A DNA stretch of 64,000 nt from Sulfitobacter albidus (GCF_018200035.1 NZ_CP073581.1:1608501-1672500), one strand, 5' to 3'; positions 17,302 to 26,460 are shown, counted from the first letter of the stretch. Program-made: numbers and translations. The notes: generated by a model from the letters alone, not told the origin.

Positions 17302-18840
17302 ATGAATGTACAGACCAATGCCCGCTCCGGTGGCCGCGCCGCGCGCCGCGCCGCACGGGCCGCTGCCCTGCCCGACAATCTGCGCCCCGTGCGCCCCGGC
17401 CTTGAGGGCGGCCAGTACAAACCGCTGAGCGACGCTGATGTCGCCCGCATCCACGACGCCGCCCTGACCGCGCTGGAGACCATCGGCCTTGCCGACGCGC
17501 CGCCCAGCGGGGTCGAGATCCTGACCGGGGCCGGTGCCGTGCAGGGGGAGGACGGACGCATCCGCTTTCCGCGCGCGGTGGTCGAGGACGCGCTGGCAAA
17601 GGCCAACCGCGCGGTCGTGCTGCACAGCCGCGACGCGCGGCACGATCTGGATCTGTCCGGCACCCGCGTGCATTACGGCACGGCCGGGGCTGCGGTGCAT
17701 CTGGTGGAGGTGGACGGCCAACACTACCGCGACAGCACCGTGCAGGATCTGCACGATGCCGCGCGCATCGTCGATCAGTTGGACAACGTACATTTCTGCC
17801 AGCGCCCGATGGTCTGCCGCGACATCCCCGACAACCTCGAGATGGATTACAACTCGGTCTACGCCTGCGTATCGGGCACCACGAAACACATCGGCACATC
17901 CTTTACCGATCCCGCCTTTGTCGCGCCGACAATCGAGATGCTGCACGAAATCGCGGGCGGCGAGGCCGCGTGGCGTGAACGCCCCTTCGTGAGCAACACC
18001 AACTGCTTTGTCGTGCCGCCGATGAAATTCGCGACCGAATCCTGTCTGGTGATGGAGGAGTGCATCCGCCACGGCATGCCTGTGCTGCTGCTCTCTGCGG
18101 GTATGGCGGGGGCCACCGCGCCGTCGACCATCGCGGGCGCAATTACGCAGGCGGTGGCCGAATGTCTGGGCGGTCTTGTCTACGTCAACGCCATCGCGCC
18201 GGGGCATCCGGCGGTGTTCGGCACCTGGCCCTTTGGTCTGGATCTGCGCACCGGGGCGATGACCGGCGGCTCGGGCGAGCAGGCGTTGCTGAGTGCGGGC
18301 TGTGCGCAGATGCATGCGTTCTACGATCTGCCCGGCGGGGCAGCTGCGGGGATCGCCGACAGCAAACTGCCCGACATGCAGGCCGGATGGGAGACGATGT
18401 GCTCGAACGTGATGGCGGGGCTGTCGGGGCTCAACATGGTGTATGAGGCAGCGGGCATGCATGCCTCACTGTTGGGGTTCTGCCACGAAAGCCTTATCTT
18501 GGGCGATGACGTGATCGGACAGGCACTGCGCTGCGTGCGCGGGATCGAGGTCAATGATGAGACCCTCGCGCTGGATCAGATCGCCGCCGTCTGCATGGGC
18601 GGGCCGGGCCACTATCTGGGGACCGAGCAGACGCTGGGCCGGATGCAGTCGGATCACTGCTATCCCACCTACGGCAACCGCATGTCGCCAAAGGAATGGG
18701 TCGAGATGGAGAAACCCGATCTGCTGGCCACCGCCACCGCCCGCAAGGAGGCGATCCTGAGCCAGCGGCCCGCAGCGGCGCTTGATCCGCGTATCGACCG
18801 GGTGATCCGGGACCGGTTCAACATCCACCTGACCGTGTAG
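17302..18840 (+). CDS. Trimethylamine methyltransferase (MttB) superfamily protein, non-pyrrolysine
   Basis: 512 aa, normal MttB-family length. The barrel enzymes of this family move a methyl group from quaternary or tertiary amines to a corrinoid protein. True trimethylamine enzymes carry an in-frame amber codon read as pyrrolysine; here the frame has no internal stop, so this is the non-Pyl branch, which includes glycine betaine methyltransferases. Conserved segments include VYACVSGTTKHIGTSF and GGPGHYLGTEQTL. The N-terminus is Arg/Ala-rich. No corrinoid protein or other methyltransferase partner is next to it. The start at 17302 follows GAGATCCCCG. A strong terminator follows. Confidence 0.88.
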   Translation: MNVQTNARSGGRAARRAARAAALPDNLRPVRPGLEGGQYKPLSDADVARIHDAALTALETIGLADAPPSGVEILTGAGAVQGEDGRIRFPRAVVEDALAKANRAVVLHSRDARHDLDLSGTRVHYGTAGAAVHLVEVDGQHYRDSTVQDLHDAARIVDQLDNVHFCQRPMVCRDIPDNLEMDYNSVYACVSGTTKHIGTSFTDPAFVAPTIEMLHEIAGGEAAWRERPFVSNTNCFVVPPMKFATESCLVMEECIRHGMPVLLLSAGMAGATAPSTIAGAITQAVAECLGGLVYVNAIAPGHPAVFGTWPFGLDLRTGAMTGGSGEQALLSAGCAQMHAFYDLPGGAAAGIADSKLPDMQAGWETMCSNVMAGLSGLNMVYEAAGMHASLLGFCHESLILGDDVIGQALRCVRGIEVNDETLALDQIAAVCMGGPGHYLGTEQTLGRMQSDHCYPTYGNRMSPKEWVEMEKPDLLATATARKEAILSQRPAAALDPRIDRVIRDRFNIHLTV

Positions 18841-18845
18841 GCAAA

Positions 18846-18875
18846 GAGGACCCGGCACTGGGGTGCCGGGTCCTC
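18846..18875. terminator. Bidirectional hairpin terminator
   Basis: A perfect 13-bp stem (18846-18858 with 18863-18875) and a 4-nt TGGG loop lies 5 bp after the MttB-like stop and is followed by a pyrimidine-rich stretch. It separates two converging genes and would serve both strands. Confidence 0.8.
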
Positions 18876-18931
18876 CCTCTTCCTCTGCCCGCGCGCGCTG
18901 CCACGCACGCCGACCGGGGAATGTCGCGGGC

Positions 18932-19180
18932 TTAGCCTGACGGCATCAGCCCGGCCTCCTGCGCTGCCTGCACTTCGGCATCTTCCAACGCACCGTCACC
19001 GTTCAGATCGGCGGTGGTGAATTGATCTTCTGTCACGTCCGGATAGACGGCCTGAACCTCTTCGAGGCTCAGCACGCCGTCCTCGTTGGCGTCGATGGCC
19101 ACGGCGCTTTGCCCCATCGCGTAGGCCGGCAGGCACAGGGCTGTGGCGGCGAACAACGTGAATGTCTTGAGATGTGTCAT
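18932..19180 (-). CDS. Small exported EF-hand protein
   Basis: 82 aa with a signal peptide (MTHLKTFTLFAATALCLPAYA, cut near 21) and two calcium-binding EF loops: DANEDGVLSLEE (about 30-41) and DLNGDGALEDAE (about 58-69), both with the expected D/N/D/G/E spacing. Probably a periplasmic calcium-binding or sensing protein. It is divergent from an ECF sigma factor gene (241 bp between starts), and such small exported proteins sometimes neighbour their sigma factor, but no direct link can be seen. Confidence 0.85.
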   Translation of the reverse strand: MTHLKTFTLFAATALCLPAYAMGQSAVAIDANEDGVLSLEEVQAVYPDVTEDQFTTADLNGDGALEDAEVQAAQEAGLMPSG

Positions 19181-19421
19181 CGGGATCTTCCTCTGTGTGG
19201 TTGGTGTGACGGGACGCTTTCACGCGCCCTCGACAAGACAGATGCACGGCGGGGCCTGCGCGTCCCTGCCCCGCGCCAGCCTGCGAGCGCCCGCCGATCG
19301 GCGCCCTCCCGTGCGCGCCCTGCCGCCGAAAAAGGGGGGGCGCCTGCCATAGGCGGAAATACCCGGGCTGGTTGAATGCGCGCCGTCTGCCATGCTCGGG
19401 GTCAAAGCGCAGGAGGCCAAG

Positions 19422-19907
19422 ATGCATACACCCGACCCCGTTCCTTTCCGCCAGAAACTGGTGCGCCGCGCGCGACGACTGGGCATGCCGCCCCCGGACG
19501 CGGAGGACGCCGCACAAGAAGTGCTGCTGCGCTTGATGTTGGCGCAGCGCCGCGCGCCGATCAGCCGACCCGAACACTATGCCCAGACGATCCTGCGAAA
19601 CCTTGCCCGCGCCCGCGGGCGCGCCGCGCCGCCCCCCGAGCAGATCGGCGAGAACGACGGCCGCTTGATCCCGCAGCCCATCGCCCGCCTTTCGCTGGCG
19701 GAGCTGACCGCAGCACTCGACACGCTGCCGCCAGAGCAATCCTGCATCCTTCGGCTGATCCTGAGCGGCCGCGAAAGCCCGGCGGAGATCGCACAGATGC
19801 TGGATCTGCCGAGCGGGACGGTGATGTCACGGCTGGCGCGGGCCCGGGCAAGCCTGCGTGCGCGCTTCGATATGCCCGAGCGCGGTTCGCTGCACGAGTT
19901 GCTCTAG
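19422..19907 (+). CDS. RNA polymerase sigma factor, ECF-type
   Basis: 161 aa sigma-70 family protein with region 2 (RLGMPPPDAEDAAQEVLLRLM, about 20-40) and region 4 with the helix-turn-helix (SPAEIAQMLDLPSGTVMSRLARARASLR, about 119-146), but no region 1 or 3, so ECF class. The start at 19422 was chosen over 19392 because a perfect AGGAGG (19411-19416) sits 5 bp before it. No anti-sigma gene is adjacent downstream; the neighbour upstream is the divergent EF-hand protein. The regulon cannot be inferred. Confidence 0.88.
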   Translation: MHTPDPVPFRQKLVRRARRLGMPPPDAEDAAQEVLLRLMLAQRRAPISRPEHYAQTILRNLARARGRAAPPPEQIGENDGRLIPQPIARLSLAELTAALDTLPPEQSCILRLILSGRESPAEIAQMLDLPSGTVMSRLARARASLRARFDMPERGSLHELL

Positions 19908-20042
19908 CGCATACGAAAAGGGGAAGAGCCAGAAGCCCTCCCCATAAGTCTCGCCACCAGAGCTCAATATGTTAACCGCTCGAGTTTGTTTTTGCCTGCG
20001 GCTCTGGCGTCGTCAGGGGGCGAGCGCACCCGCCCCGTGTAA

Positions 20043-20065
20043 GCGCCCCGGCGAAGCCGGGGCGC
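20043..20065. repeat. GC-rich hairpin, 10-bp stem with GAA loop
   Basis: GCGCCCCGGC (20043-20052), loop GAA, GCCGGGGCGC (20056-20065): a perfect stem. Together with the nested hairpin that follows, it looks like a mobile or dispersed intergenic element rather than a plain terminator, as no T-run follows. Confidence 0.5.
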
Positions 20066-20069
20066 GGAA

Positions 20070-20109
20070 GGGTGGCAGCGTATCGCAAAGCGATGCGCGA
20101 GAACCCTCC
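20070..20109. repeat. Nested inverted repeat
   Basis: An inner stem GCGTATCGC / GCGATGCGC with an AAA loop (one G-T pair) is enclosed by outer arms AGGGT and ACCCT. It lies directly after the GC hairpin. I see no open reading frame with a ribosome site inside it. Structured intergenic element of unknown role. Confidence 0.5.
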
Positions 20110-20170
20110 CGATCGTGCCGGAAAAAGCGCGCCAATGACCGCTTTCCCCAAATTTCTCATCCCGCGCGAC

Positions 20171-20221
20171 CGCAAAGTTTGCCCGCAAACTTTGGGCCCA
20201 AACTTTCGTTCGAAAGTTTGC
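20171..20221. repeat. Cluster of four alternating CAAACTTT/AAAGTTTG arms
   Basis: Read left to right: AAAGTTTG, CAAACTTT, CAAACTTT, AAAGTTTG, making two back-to-back hairpins. The first is CAAAGTTTG-CCCG-CAAACTTTG; the second is the 22-bp dyad made by CAAACTTTCG, TT and CGAAAGTTTG. The cluster begins about 6 bp after the nrdJ stop on the minus strand, so it would form the 3' end of the nrdJ mRNA. Confidence 0.65.
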
Positions 20222-20227
20222 CCGCGA

Positions 20228-23200
20228 TCAGCTGCAGCCCGAGGTGCCGCCGCAGGTGTTGCACTTCATGCAGGTGCCGTTGCGCACGAGGGTGAAGTTG
20301 CCGCATTCGCCGCAGGCTTCGCCCTCGTAGCCCTGCATCTTGGCCTTGGTGCGGGCGTCCATCGCGGTCGCGGAGGCGGCTGGCGCGGAAGTCATCACCG
20401 CCACGTCTCCCGCCACCTCGGCGGCCGCTTTGCTGACCGCATCCGCAATCGCCGTCTGACCGCCCTGGAGCACGGTGAAGCTTTGCGGGACGCGGTTGCG
20501 CAGGTAGCCGGGTGAGGTGATCTGCTTGAGCACCTCAAGCGATTTGACCGCCGCACTCTCGCTCAGCTCACTGACGTTGGCCACGCCCTCTTCCTCACCG
20601 CGACCCAGATCGTCGAAGGTCGCCCCTTCGGGCTGCACATGTGCGAGATCCGTGCGGTCAAGGTAGCTCACCGCCAGTTCCCGGAAGATGTAGTCGAGGA
20701 TCGAGGTCGCGTTCTTGATGCTGTCATTGCCCTGCACCATGCCCGCAGGCTCGAATTTGGTGAAGGTGAAGGCATCCACGAACTCCTCCAGCGGCACGCC
20801 GTACTGAAGGCCCACGGATACGGCGATGGCAAAGTTGTTCATCATCGCGCGGAAGCCCGCGCCTTCCTTGTGCATGTCGATGAAGATCTCACCGAGCGAG
20901 CCGTCCTCGTATTCGCCGGTGCGCAGGTAGACCTTGTGCCCACCGACGTTGGCCTTCTGGGTATAGCCCTTGCGGCGCTGGGGCATCTTTTCGCGGTGGG
21001 ATTTGATGATCTCCTTGACCACGACCTTCTCGACGATCTTTTCGGCCAGCACCTGCGCCTTTTCGTGCATGGAGCCGCTTTCCAGAACCTCCGCCGCGTC
21101 GTCGTCATCCTCGACCAGCGCCGCCGCCAGCGGCTGCGACAGTTTTGAGCCATCGCGGTAGAGCGCATTGGCCTTCACGCCGAGTGACCACGACAGCTCA
21201 TAGGCCTTCTGGCAATCCTCGATGGTCGCGTCGTTGGGCATGTTGATCGTTTTCGAGATCGCGCCGGAGATGAACGACTGCGCCGCGGCCATCATGGTGA
21301 TGTGGCTGTTCACGCTCAGGAAACGCGTGCCCTTCTTGCCGCAGGGGTTGGCGCAGTCAAAGATGCTGTAGTGCTCTTTCTTCAGGTGCGGTGCGCCTTC
21401 CAGCGTCATTGTCCCGCAGACGTGATCGTTGGCTGCATCGATGTCCTTCTTGGAAAAGCCCAGCGATTTGAGCAGATCGAACGTCGGATCGTTCAGCTTT
21501 TCGGTAGGGATGCCCAACACCTGCGTGCAGAACTCCTCGCCCAGCGTCCACTGGTTGAACACAAAGCGGATGTCGAAGGCACTTGCCAGTGCCGCATCCA
21601 CCTTGGCCAGCTCATTGGCGCCAAACCCGTGGCCGATCAGCGTCGTGTGATTGATGCCGGGCGCGTTGCCGATGGTGCCGTGGCCCACGGCGTAGCTGAC
21701 GATCTCCTCGATCTGCGCCGAGCCGTAGCCGAGTTTTTCGAGCGCTGCGGGCACCGATTGGTTGATGATCTTGAAATAACCACCACCCGCAAGCTTCTTG
21801 AACTTCACCAGCGCAAAGTCAGGCTCGATCCCCGTGGTGTCGCAATCCATGACCAGACCGATGGTGCCGGTAGGCGCGATGACCGAGACCTGGGCGTTGC
21901 GGTAGCCGTGGGTTTCCCCCAGGGCCAGCGCCTCATCCCAGCAGGATTTGGCGGTTTGCACCAGCTCTGCCTGGGGGCAGTTGCCGTGATCCAGCGGGAC
22001 GGGTTTGACCGCCAGCTTCTCGTAGCCGCTCGCCTCGCCGTAGGCCGCGTTGCGGTGGTTGCGGATGACGCGCAGCATGTGCGCGCTGTTGCGGTGGTAG
22101 CCCGGGAACGCGCCCAGCTCACCGGCCATCTCGGCCGAGGTGGCGTAGCTCACACCGGTCATGATCGCGGTCAGCGCACCGCAGAGTGCGCGGCCCTCGT
22201 CGCTGTCATAGGAATAGCCCATGTTCATCAGCAGGCCGCCGATGTTTGCGTACCCCAGACCCAGCGTGCGGAAATCATAGCTGCGCTGCGCGATCTCTTT
22301 GGACGGGAATTGTGCCATCATCACCGAGATTTCCAGCGTCACGGTCCACAGGCGGGAGGCGTGCATGTAGTCTTCGGTCTGGAATTCGCCCTCCTTGAGG
22401 AAGGTCAGCAGGTTCATCGACGCGAGGTTGCAGGCGGTGTCGTCGAGGAACATGTACTCCGAGCAGGGGTTCGAGCCGCGGATCGCGCCGTCCTCGGGGC
22501 AGGTGTGCCAGTCATTGACCGTGTCGTGGTACTGGATGCCGGGATCGGCGCAGGCCCAGGCGGCGTGGCCGACCTGATCCCAGAGGTCACGGGCGCGGAT
22601 GGTCTTGCTCACCCGGTTGTCGACGCGGTCGATCAGCTCCCAATCGGCGTCTTTCTCGACGGCCGTAAGGAAAGCATTTGTCACGCGGATCGAGTTGTTG
22701 GAGTTCTGGCCGGAGACGGAGTTATACGCCTCGCTATCCCAATCGGTGTCGTAGGTCGGGAATTCGATGCCGGTGTGGCCCTGCTTTGCGTAATCCAGAA
22801 CGCGTTTGACGTAGGTCTCCGGGATCGCGACCTTTTTGGCCTCGCGGATGGCGTTTTTCAGCGCGTCGTTCTTGCCCGGATCATAAGCGTCGGCTTCCAG
22901 ACCGTCCCAGGCGGCAATCGCCTTGAAGATCAGGTTGAGCTTTTGCTCGTGCATCTTCGAGCCCGCAACGATCGAGGCGACCTTTTGCTCTTCGAGCACC
23001 TTCCAGTTGATGAAGTCCTCGATATCGGGGTGGTCGGCGTCGACGATCACCATCTTGGCCGCGCGCCGCGTGGTGCCGCCGGATTTGATCGCACCCGCCG
23101 CGCGGTCACCGATTTTCAGGAAACCCATCAGACCGGAAGATTTGCCACCGCCCGACAGTTTTTCGCCCTCACCGCGCAGCGACGAGAAATTCGTGCCCGT

Positions 23201-23866
23201 GCCGGAGCCGTATTTGAACAGGCGCGCCTCGCGCACCCACAGATCCATGATGCCGCCGTCGCCGACCAGATCATCGGCCACCGACTGGATGAAGCACGCG
23301 TGCGGCTGCGGATGCTCGTAGGACGATGTGGAGCGCGTCAGCTTACCGGTGCGGTGATCGACGTAATAGTGCCCCTGCGCGGGACCGTCGATGCCGTAGG
23401 CCCAGTGCAAACCGGTGTTGAACCACTGCGGCGAATTCGGCGCCGCGCGCTGGGTGGCCAGCATATAGCGCATCTCGTCGTAGTAGGTGCGCGCGTCTTC
23501 CTCGGTGGTGAAATAGCCACCCTTCCAGCCCCAGTAGGCCCAGGCGCCTGCCAGACGGTCGAACACCTGCTTGGAGGACGTCTCTCCCCCGATTTCCGCA
23601 TCATCGGCGGCGACCGAGCGCCACAGGAATTCGGGCACGCCCTTTTCCTTCACGCGCTTGAGCTTGGAGGGCACACCGGCCTTGCGAAAGTATTTCTGGG
23701 CGATCACATCGGAGGCGACCTGCGACCAGCTTTTGGGGACTTCGACGTTGTCGAGGTGAAACACGATCGAGCCGTCGGGATTCCGGATCTCGGATACGGT
23801 CGAGATAAAATCCAGTGCCGCGTAGGCGTCCTGTCCTTCGGTCGTGAATTTACGTTCAATTTTCAT
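20228..23866 (-). CDS. nrdJ: Vitamin B12-dependent ribonucleoside-diphosphate reductase (class II)
   Basis: 1212 aa. It reduces ribonucleotides to deoxyribonucleotides with adenosylcobalamin as radical source and needs no oxygen or small subunit. Visible features: the substrate-site segment [19 protein letters not shown], the active-site [20 protein letters not shown] with the radical Cys, and a C-terminal zinc-ribbon-like tail with five Cys ([19 protein letters not shown]) that carries the redox pair. The length fits the long alphaproteobacterial form. Start [11 protein letters not shown] at 23866. The upstream region carries two NrdR boxes, and a repeat cluster follows the stop. No nrdAB genes are present in the window. 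Confidence 0.96.
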   Translation of the reverse strand: MKIERKFTTEGQDAYAALDFISTVSEIRNPDGSIVFHLDNVEVPKSWSQVASDVIAQKYFRKAGVPSKLKRVKEKGVPEFLWRSVAADDAEIGGETSSKQVFDRLAGAWAYWGWKGGYFTTEEDARTYYDEMRYMLATQRAAPNSPQWFNTGLHWAYGIDGPAQGHYYVDHRTGKLTRSTSSYEHPQPHACFIQSVADDLVGDGGIMDLWVREARLFKYGSGTGTNFSSLRGEGEKLSGGGKSSGLMGFLKIGDRAAGAIKSGGTTRRAAKMVIVDADHPDIEDFINWKVLEEQKVASIVAGSKMHEQKLNLIFKAIAAWDGLEADAYDPGKNDALKNAIREAKKVAIPETYVKRVLDYAKQGHTGIEFPTYDTDWDSEAYNSVSGQNSNNSIRVTNAFLTAVEKDADWELIDRVDNRVSKTIRARDLWDQVGHAAWACADPGIQYHDTVNDWHTCPEDGAIRGSNPCSEYMFLDDTACNLASMNLLTFLKEGEFQTEDYMHASRLWTVTLEISVMMAQFPSKEIAQRSYDFRTLGLGYANIGGLLMNMGYSYDSDEGRALCGALTAIMTGVSYATSAEMAGELGAFPGYHRNSAHMLRVIRNHRNAAYGEASGYEKLAVKPVPLDHGNCPQAELVQTAKSCWDEALALGETHGYRNAQVSVIAPTGTIGLVMDCDTTGIEPDFALVKFKKLAGGGYFKIINQSVPAALEKLGYGSAQIEEIVSYAVGHGTIGNAPGINHTTLIGHGFGANELAKVDAALASAFDIRFVFNQWTLGEEFCTQVLGIPTEKLNDPTFDLLKSLGFSKKDIDAANDHVCGTMTLEGAPHLKKEHYSIFDCANPCGKKGTRFLSVNSHITMMAAAQSFISGAISKTINMPNDATIEDCQKAYELSWSLGVKANALYRDGSKLSQPLAAALVEDDDDAAEVLESGSMHEKAQVLAEKIVEKVVVKEIIKSHREKMPQRRKGYTQKANVGGHKVYLRTGEYEDGSLGEIFIDMHKEGAGFRAMMNNFAIAVSVGLQYGVPLEEFVDAFTFTKFEPAGMVQGNDSIKNATSILDYIFRELAVSYLDRTDLAHVQPEGATFDDLGRGEEEGVANVSELSESAAVKSLEVLKQITSPGYLRNRVPQSFTVLQGGQTAIADAVSKAAAEVAGDVAVMTSAPAASATAMDARTKAKMQGYEGEACGECGNFTLVRNGTCMKCNTCGGTSGCS

Positions 23867-24048
23867 ATCGCTGCCCCATTCATCAGCTTATCGTTCCAGC
23901 CCACGCTTTGCGGACCCACTCATCGGTGCCGTTCCGGCAAGACTGGGCCGCAGATCACCGTGTGCAATCTTGCGAGTGCACCCGGTTTTTCGTTCGACGT
24001 CTGTAGATCGCCCGCTCGTCTTGCCCCTCGGCCCGCCGCCGTAGTTTT

Positions 24049-24095
24049 GCACTACATGTTGTGGCATGGCCGTCAGCCTCCACAAAGTGCCGTAT
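24049..24095 (-). promoter_or_regulatory. Tandem NrdR boxes upstream of nrdJ
   Basis: The box nearer nrdJ (24049-24064, minus strand CCACAACATGTAGTGC) matches the NrdR consensus ACACWATATATWGTGT at 12 of 16 positions and is nearly palindromic. A second, weaker copy (24080-24095, ATACGGCACTTTGTGG, 9 of 16) starts exactly 31 bp away, the spacing that NrdR box pairs use in other bacteria. NrdR represses ribonucleotide reductase genes when dATP is plentiful. The nrdJ start is about 180 bp downstream. Confidence 0.65.
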
Positions 24096-24328
24096 CCACG
24101 CCTACCGGGTCAACGGTATTTTGAGGATTTTTTGGAATAAAACGATTGACCCGAGGGGGGCCGATCTGAATGCCCGATCGTGCGGCGATTCCTCCACAAC
24201 GCGCGCGATCTGTGAAAAAAACCGACGGGCCAAGAGCGGTACAGAAAACGCAGTGTTTCAGTTGATTTACGCAGCACGCCCCCGGCGCTTGGCAGGCGGT
24301 CGCGAACATATCCCCAAAACTCGCCTAA

Positions 24329-24344
24329 AAGTTGTGCACAACTT
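24329..24344. promoter_or_regulatory. Perfect 16-bp palindrome
   Basis: AAGTTGTGCACAACTT reads the same on both strands. It lies alone in the long nrdJ upstream region, about 235 bp beyond the NrdR boxes. A dimeric regulator site is the simplest reading; the protein is unknown. Confidence 0.4.
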
Positions 24345-24588
24345 CACGGATGCGGCGCGGGACGCATACTCGCGCCTTGGATGTGGCAGGGTCGGCAAAG
24401 GCGTCGCAAAAATGAAACATTTCCGGCCTATGTAGACTTTTGTATACCTGAAAACACCATATCTAGCGCGTGGTCGGCGCTGGGTGGCCGAGAATCGTGC
24501 GGTCAGCGATTCTTTGAACGGTGCCGCACGCGGCTTGAGGCTCCCGCGCTTAACGCTGAAACCTCAATCAACTTCCAATTGTAAGAAG

Positions 24589-24665
24589 TGGTCGGGGCGA
24601 GATGATTCGAACATCCGACCCCCTGTACCCAAAACAGGTGCGCTACCAGGCTGCGCCACGCCCCG
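24589..24665 (-). tRNA. tRNA-Pro (anticodon TGG)
   Basis: A 77-nt cloverleaf including an encoded CCA end. The acceptor stem pairs CGGGGCG with CGCCCCG and is followed by discriminator A; the D-arm contains AGCCTGGTAGC; the anticodon stem CCTGT/ACAGG encloses TTTGGGT, giving anticodon TGG; the T-loop is GTTCGAATC. The sequence is typical of alphaproteobacterial tRNA-Pro. It lies 85 bp downstream of the DUF192 gene on the same strand. Confidence 0.96.
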
Positions 24666-24750
24666 ACTGAGCGCTGTCTACAAAACCCCGCAGAGATTGA
24701 AAAGAGCAAATCGGGCCGCGCGGCGCGAAATCCGGCCCCTGCCCCGGCGC

Positions 24751-25263
24751 TCAGGCGGGTGTGCATTCCCAGGTGTCGCGCGCGGGCCCGAAGGCCCCGT
24801 GCTCCAACCGGTCACCAACCGAAATGCCCAGCCGCGCGGCCAGCCCGCCGTTGATCTCCAGCACCCCCAGTAGCGGATCAGGCCCGCCCGAAATCGGCGT
24901 TTCGTCGAGGGGGATGGCATTTTCGTGGATGTGGCGGATCACGCCATCGCTGTCCAGAAACAGCATGTCGAGGGGGATCAGCGTGTTGCGCATCCAGAAC
25001 GAGAGCCGCTCGGGCCGCTCGTAGATGAACAACATGCCCCGGCTCAGCGACATCTGTTCGACGTGCATGAGCCCCTGCGCGCGCGATGCCGGATCCGCAA
25101 CCACATCGACCGTAAAGACCGCCGCGCCAAAATCACCGCGGATCGTTACCCGCTCAGGCGCGCAGGGGATCGGAACGCGCTGCGCGGCGACAGGTGCCGC
25201 CAAAAGCGCGGCGAGACCAAGCGCTAGGGCGCCGCGTCTGGTAGTGATATGACCGTTTCCCAT
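24751..25263 (-). CDS. Exported DUF192 family protein
   Basis: 170 aa. A twin-Arg-like/Sec signal ([21 protein letters not shown], cut near 28) precedes the DUF192 fold, with its typical segments [34 protein letters not shown] and the GVLEINGG end. The biochemical role of the family is not known. The start overlaps the cold-shock gene end by 40 bp, an unusually long overlap; no later ATG keeps the signal peptide. Confidence 0.85.
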   Translation of the reverse strand: MGNGHITTRRGALALGLAALLAAPVAAQRVPIPCAPERVTIRGDFGAAVFTVDVVADPASRAQGLMHVEQMSLSRGMLFIYERPERLSFWMRNTLIPLDMLFLDSDGVIRHIHENAIPLDETPISGGPDPLLGVLEINGGLAARLGISVGDRLEHGAFGPARDTWECTPA

Positions 25264-25763
25264 GCCTGTACCTGTGCGGCCATCAGACCGCGTTTGCCAT
25301 TGATTACCCGCATCGCAATCGCTTCGCCCGGTTGCAGGTCGGACAACCCCGATTGCCGCAACACATCTATATGCACAAATACATCATCGCCGTGTCCAAA
25401 GACATTGGCAAATCCAAAGCCCTTGCCCTTGTCGAACCATTTGACGCGCGCGGCCTGCACCGGCACGGCGCTGAGATCCTGCGGCGCAAGACCTTCGATC
25501 TCGGGCAGGCCGGGATCGCTGCCCTCGGGCGGGGCAATGGCGCGGACCTCGACCGCCTGAACACCGCGTGCGGTGGTCTGCGCCAAAAGCGTGACCCGCG
25601 CGCCGTCCGCGACAGAGCTCTGGCCAAAATTGCGCAGGACGTTGACGTGCAGCAAAATGTCGGAGCCACCGGTATCGGCAAGCACAAACCCAAACCCTTT
25701 TACAGGGTCAAACCACTTTACCGATCCGACCACCTCATACGGGCCGCTATCGTCTACAGGCAT
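25224..25763 (-). CDS. Cold-shock protein with two CSD domains
   Basis: 179 aa with two cold-shock domains. Domain 1 has GSVKWFDPVKGFGFVLAD and DILLHVNVLR; domain 2 has ARVKWFDKGKGFGFANVF and DVFVHIDVLR. The RNP1 (KGFGF) and RNP2 (VFVHI) nucleic-acid motifs are intact in domain 2, while domain 1 has ILLHV at RNP2. A linker of about 35 aa rich in Pro/Glu joins them. Such tandem CSD proteins are common in alphaproteobacteria and bind single-stranded RNA or DNA. The ATG at 25763 is preferred to a GTG three codons upstream because GAGGTG is well spaced for it. Confidence 0.9.
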   Translation of the reverse strand: MPVDDSGPYEVVGSVKWFDPVKGFGFVLADTGGSDILLHVNVLRNFGQSSVADGARVTLLAQTTARGVQAVEVRAIAPPEGSDPGLPEIEGLAPQDLSAVPVQAARVKWFDKGKGFGFANVFGHGDDVFVHIDVLRQSGLSDLQPGEAIAMRVINGKRGLMAAQVQAWETVISLPDAAP

Positions 25764-25800
25764 CTCTATCACCTCGATGCATATCTTAAATTCAAAACAC

Positions 25801-25819
25801 CGGCCTTTTCGGGAGGCCG
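25801..25819 (-). terminator. Hairpin terminator downstream of pdxH
   Basis: On the minus strand CGGCCT and AGGCCG pair across a 7-nt loop, followed by GTGTTTTGAATTT. It lies 36 bp after the pdxH stop, before the cold-shock gene. A short stem with a modest T-run, so moderate support. Confidence 0.45.
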
Positions 25820-25854
25820 CCCGCGAAAATATGCGGGGATACTCGTAACAGTCG

Positions 25855-26460
25855 TCAGGGGTTCAGGCGCGAAATATCCCATGGCTGGCCCGGGGCGCTG
25901 CGACGCCATTGAAACCTGTTGTGCAGGCGGGCGTCCCCATCCGCCCAGAATTCGATCTCGACCGGGGTCAGTCGAAAGCCCCCCCAGAACGGCGGGCGCG
26001 CGGGGTCGTCGCCCTGCTCAACCGTGACCTTTTCGAGGGCCGCCTCAAGGGTGGCGCGATCGGCCAGCGGGCGCGACTGCGCCGATGCCCAGGCCCCCAG
26101 ACGGCTCTTGAGAGAGCGGGACTTGTAGTAGGCATCGGCCTTGGCGCCATCCTCACGGGTGATCAGACCCCGCGCGCGCACCTGACGACGCAGCGATTTC
26201 CAGTGCATGACAAATGCCGCCTTGCCAGCGTGATCCAGCTCACGCGCCTTGGCGCTCTCGTAGTTGGTATAGAAGACGAACGCATCGTCCTCGACATCCT
26301 TGAGCAACACGACGCGCGCGTTAGGCATCCCGGTCTCGTCCACGGTGGCCAGCGCGATCGCGTTGGGATCGTTGAGTTCCTGGGGTGCGGCGGCGTCCAT
26401 CCAGCTGCGGATCAGCGCAAAAGGATCATCGCCCGCAAATATTCCCGCCCGATCCGACAT
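25855..26460 (-). CDS. pdxH: Pyridoxamine 5'-phosphate oxidase
   Basis: 201 aa FMN-dependent oxidase that makes pyridoxal 5'-phosphate. Conserved parts: [22 protein letters not shown] (about 32-53), [23 protein letters not shown], and the C-terminal signature [25 protein letters not shown] with the substrate-binding Arg/His. Ending RLNP matches the family terminus. The start at 26460 (MSDRAGIF) gives the standard length; longer readings run into the divergent fabI promoter. Confidence 0.94.
   Translation of the reverse strand: MSDRAGIFAGDDPFALIRSWMDAAAPQELNDPNAIALATVDETGMPNARVVLLKDVEDDAFVFYTNYESAKARELDHAGKAAFVMHWKSLRRQVRARGLITREDGAKADAYYKSRSLKSRLGAWASAQSRPLADRATLEAALEKVTVEQGDDPARPPFWGGFRLTPVEIEFWADGDARLHNRFQWRRSAPGQPWDISRLNP

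Larger units (their letters stand above)
19908..20227. other. 320-bp region between the sigma factor and nrdJ, rich in hairpins
   Basis: No coding gene is supported. It holds three kinds of structure: a 10-bp GC hairpin (20043-20065), a nested hairpin (about 20070-20109) and a cluster of four AAAGTTTG-type arms (20171-20221) directly behind the nrdJ stop. They are listed separately. The region separates two converging genes. Confidence 0.6.
23867..24588. other. 722-bp region between nrdJ and tRNA-Pro
   Basis: No protein gene is supported. On the nrdJ side it carries a pair of NrdR boxes (24049-24095) and a TTGACC element upstream of them. Further out lie a perfect 16-bp palindrome (24329-24344), an AT-rich patch (about 24405-24475) and a hairpin AGAATCG/CGATTCT (24491-24513) that may end the tRNA transcript. 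No cobalamin riboswitch core was recognised. Confidence 0.55.

Noticed and set aside
21302..24124. A 940-codon plus-strand frame opposite nrdJ
   Set aside because: Shadow of nrdJ: biased composition and no domain; long antisense frames arise in high-GC genes.
23867..24400. A cobalamin riboswitch upstream of nrdJ
   Set aside because: I could not find the conserved core or a plausible set of stems; NrdR boxes explain the regulation better.
24300..24480. A replication origin in the AT-rich gap near nrdJ
   Set aside because: No cluster of DnaA boxes and none of the genes usual near origins in this order; one palindrome is not enough.
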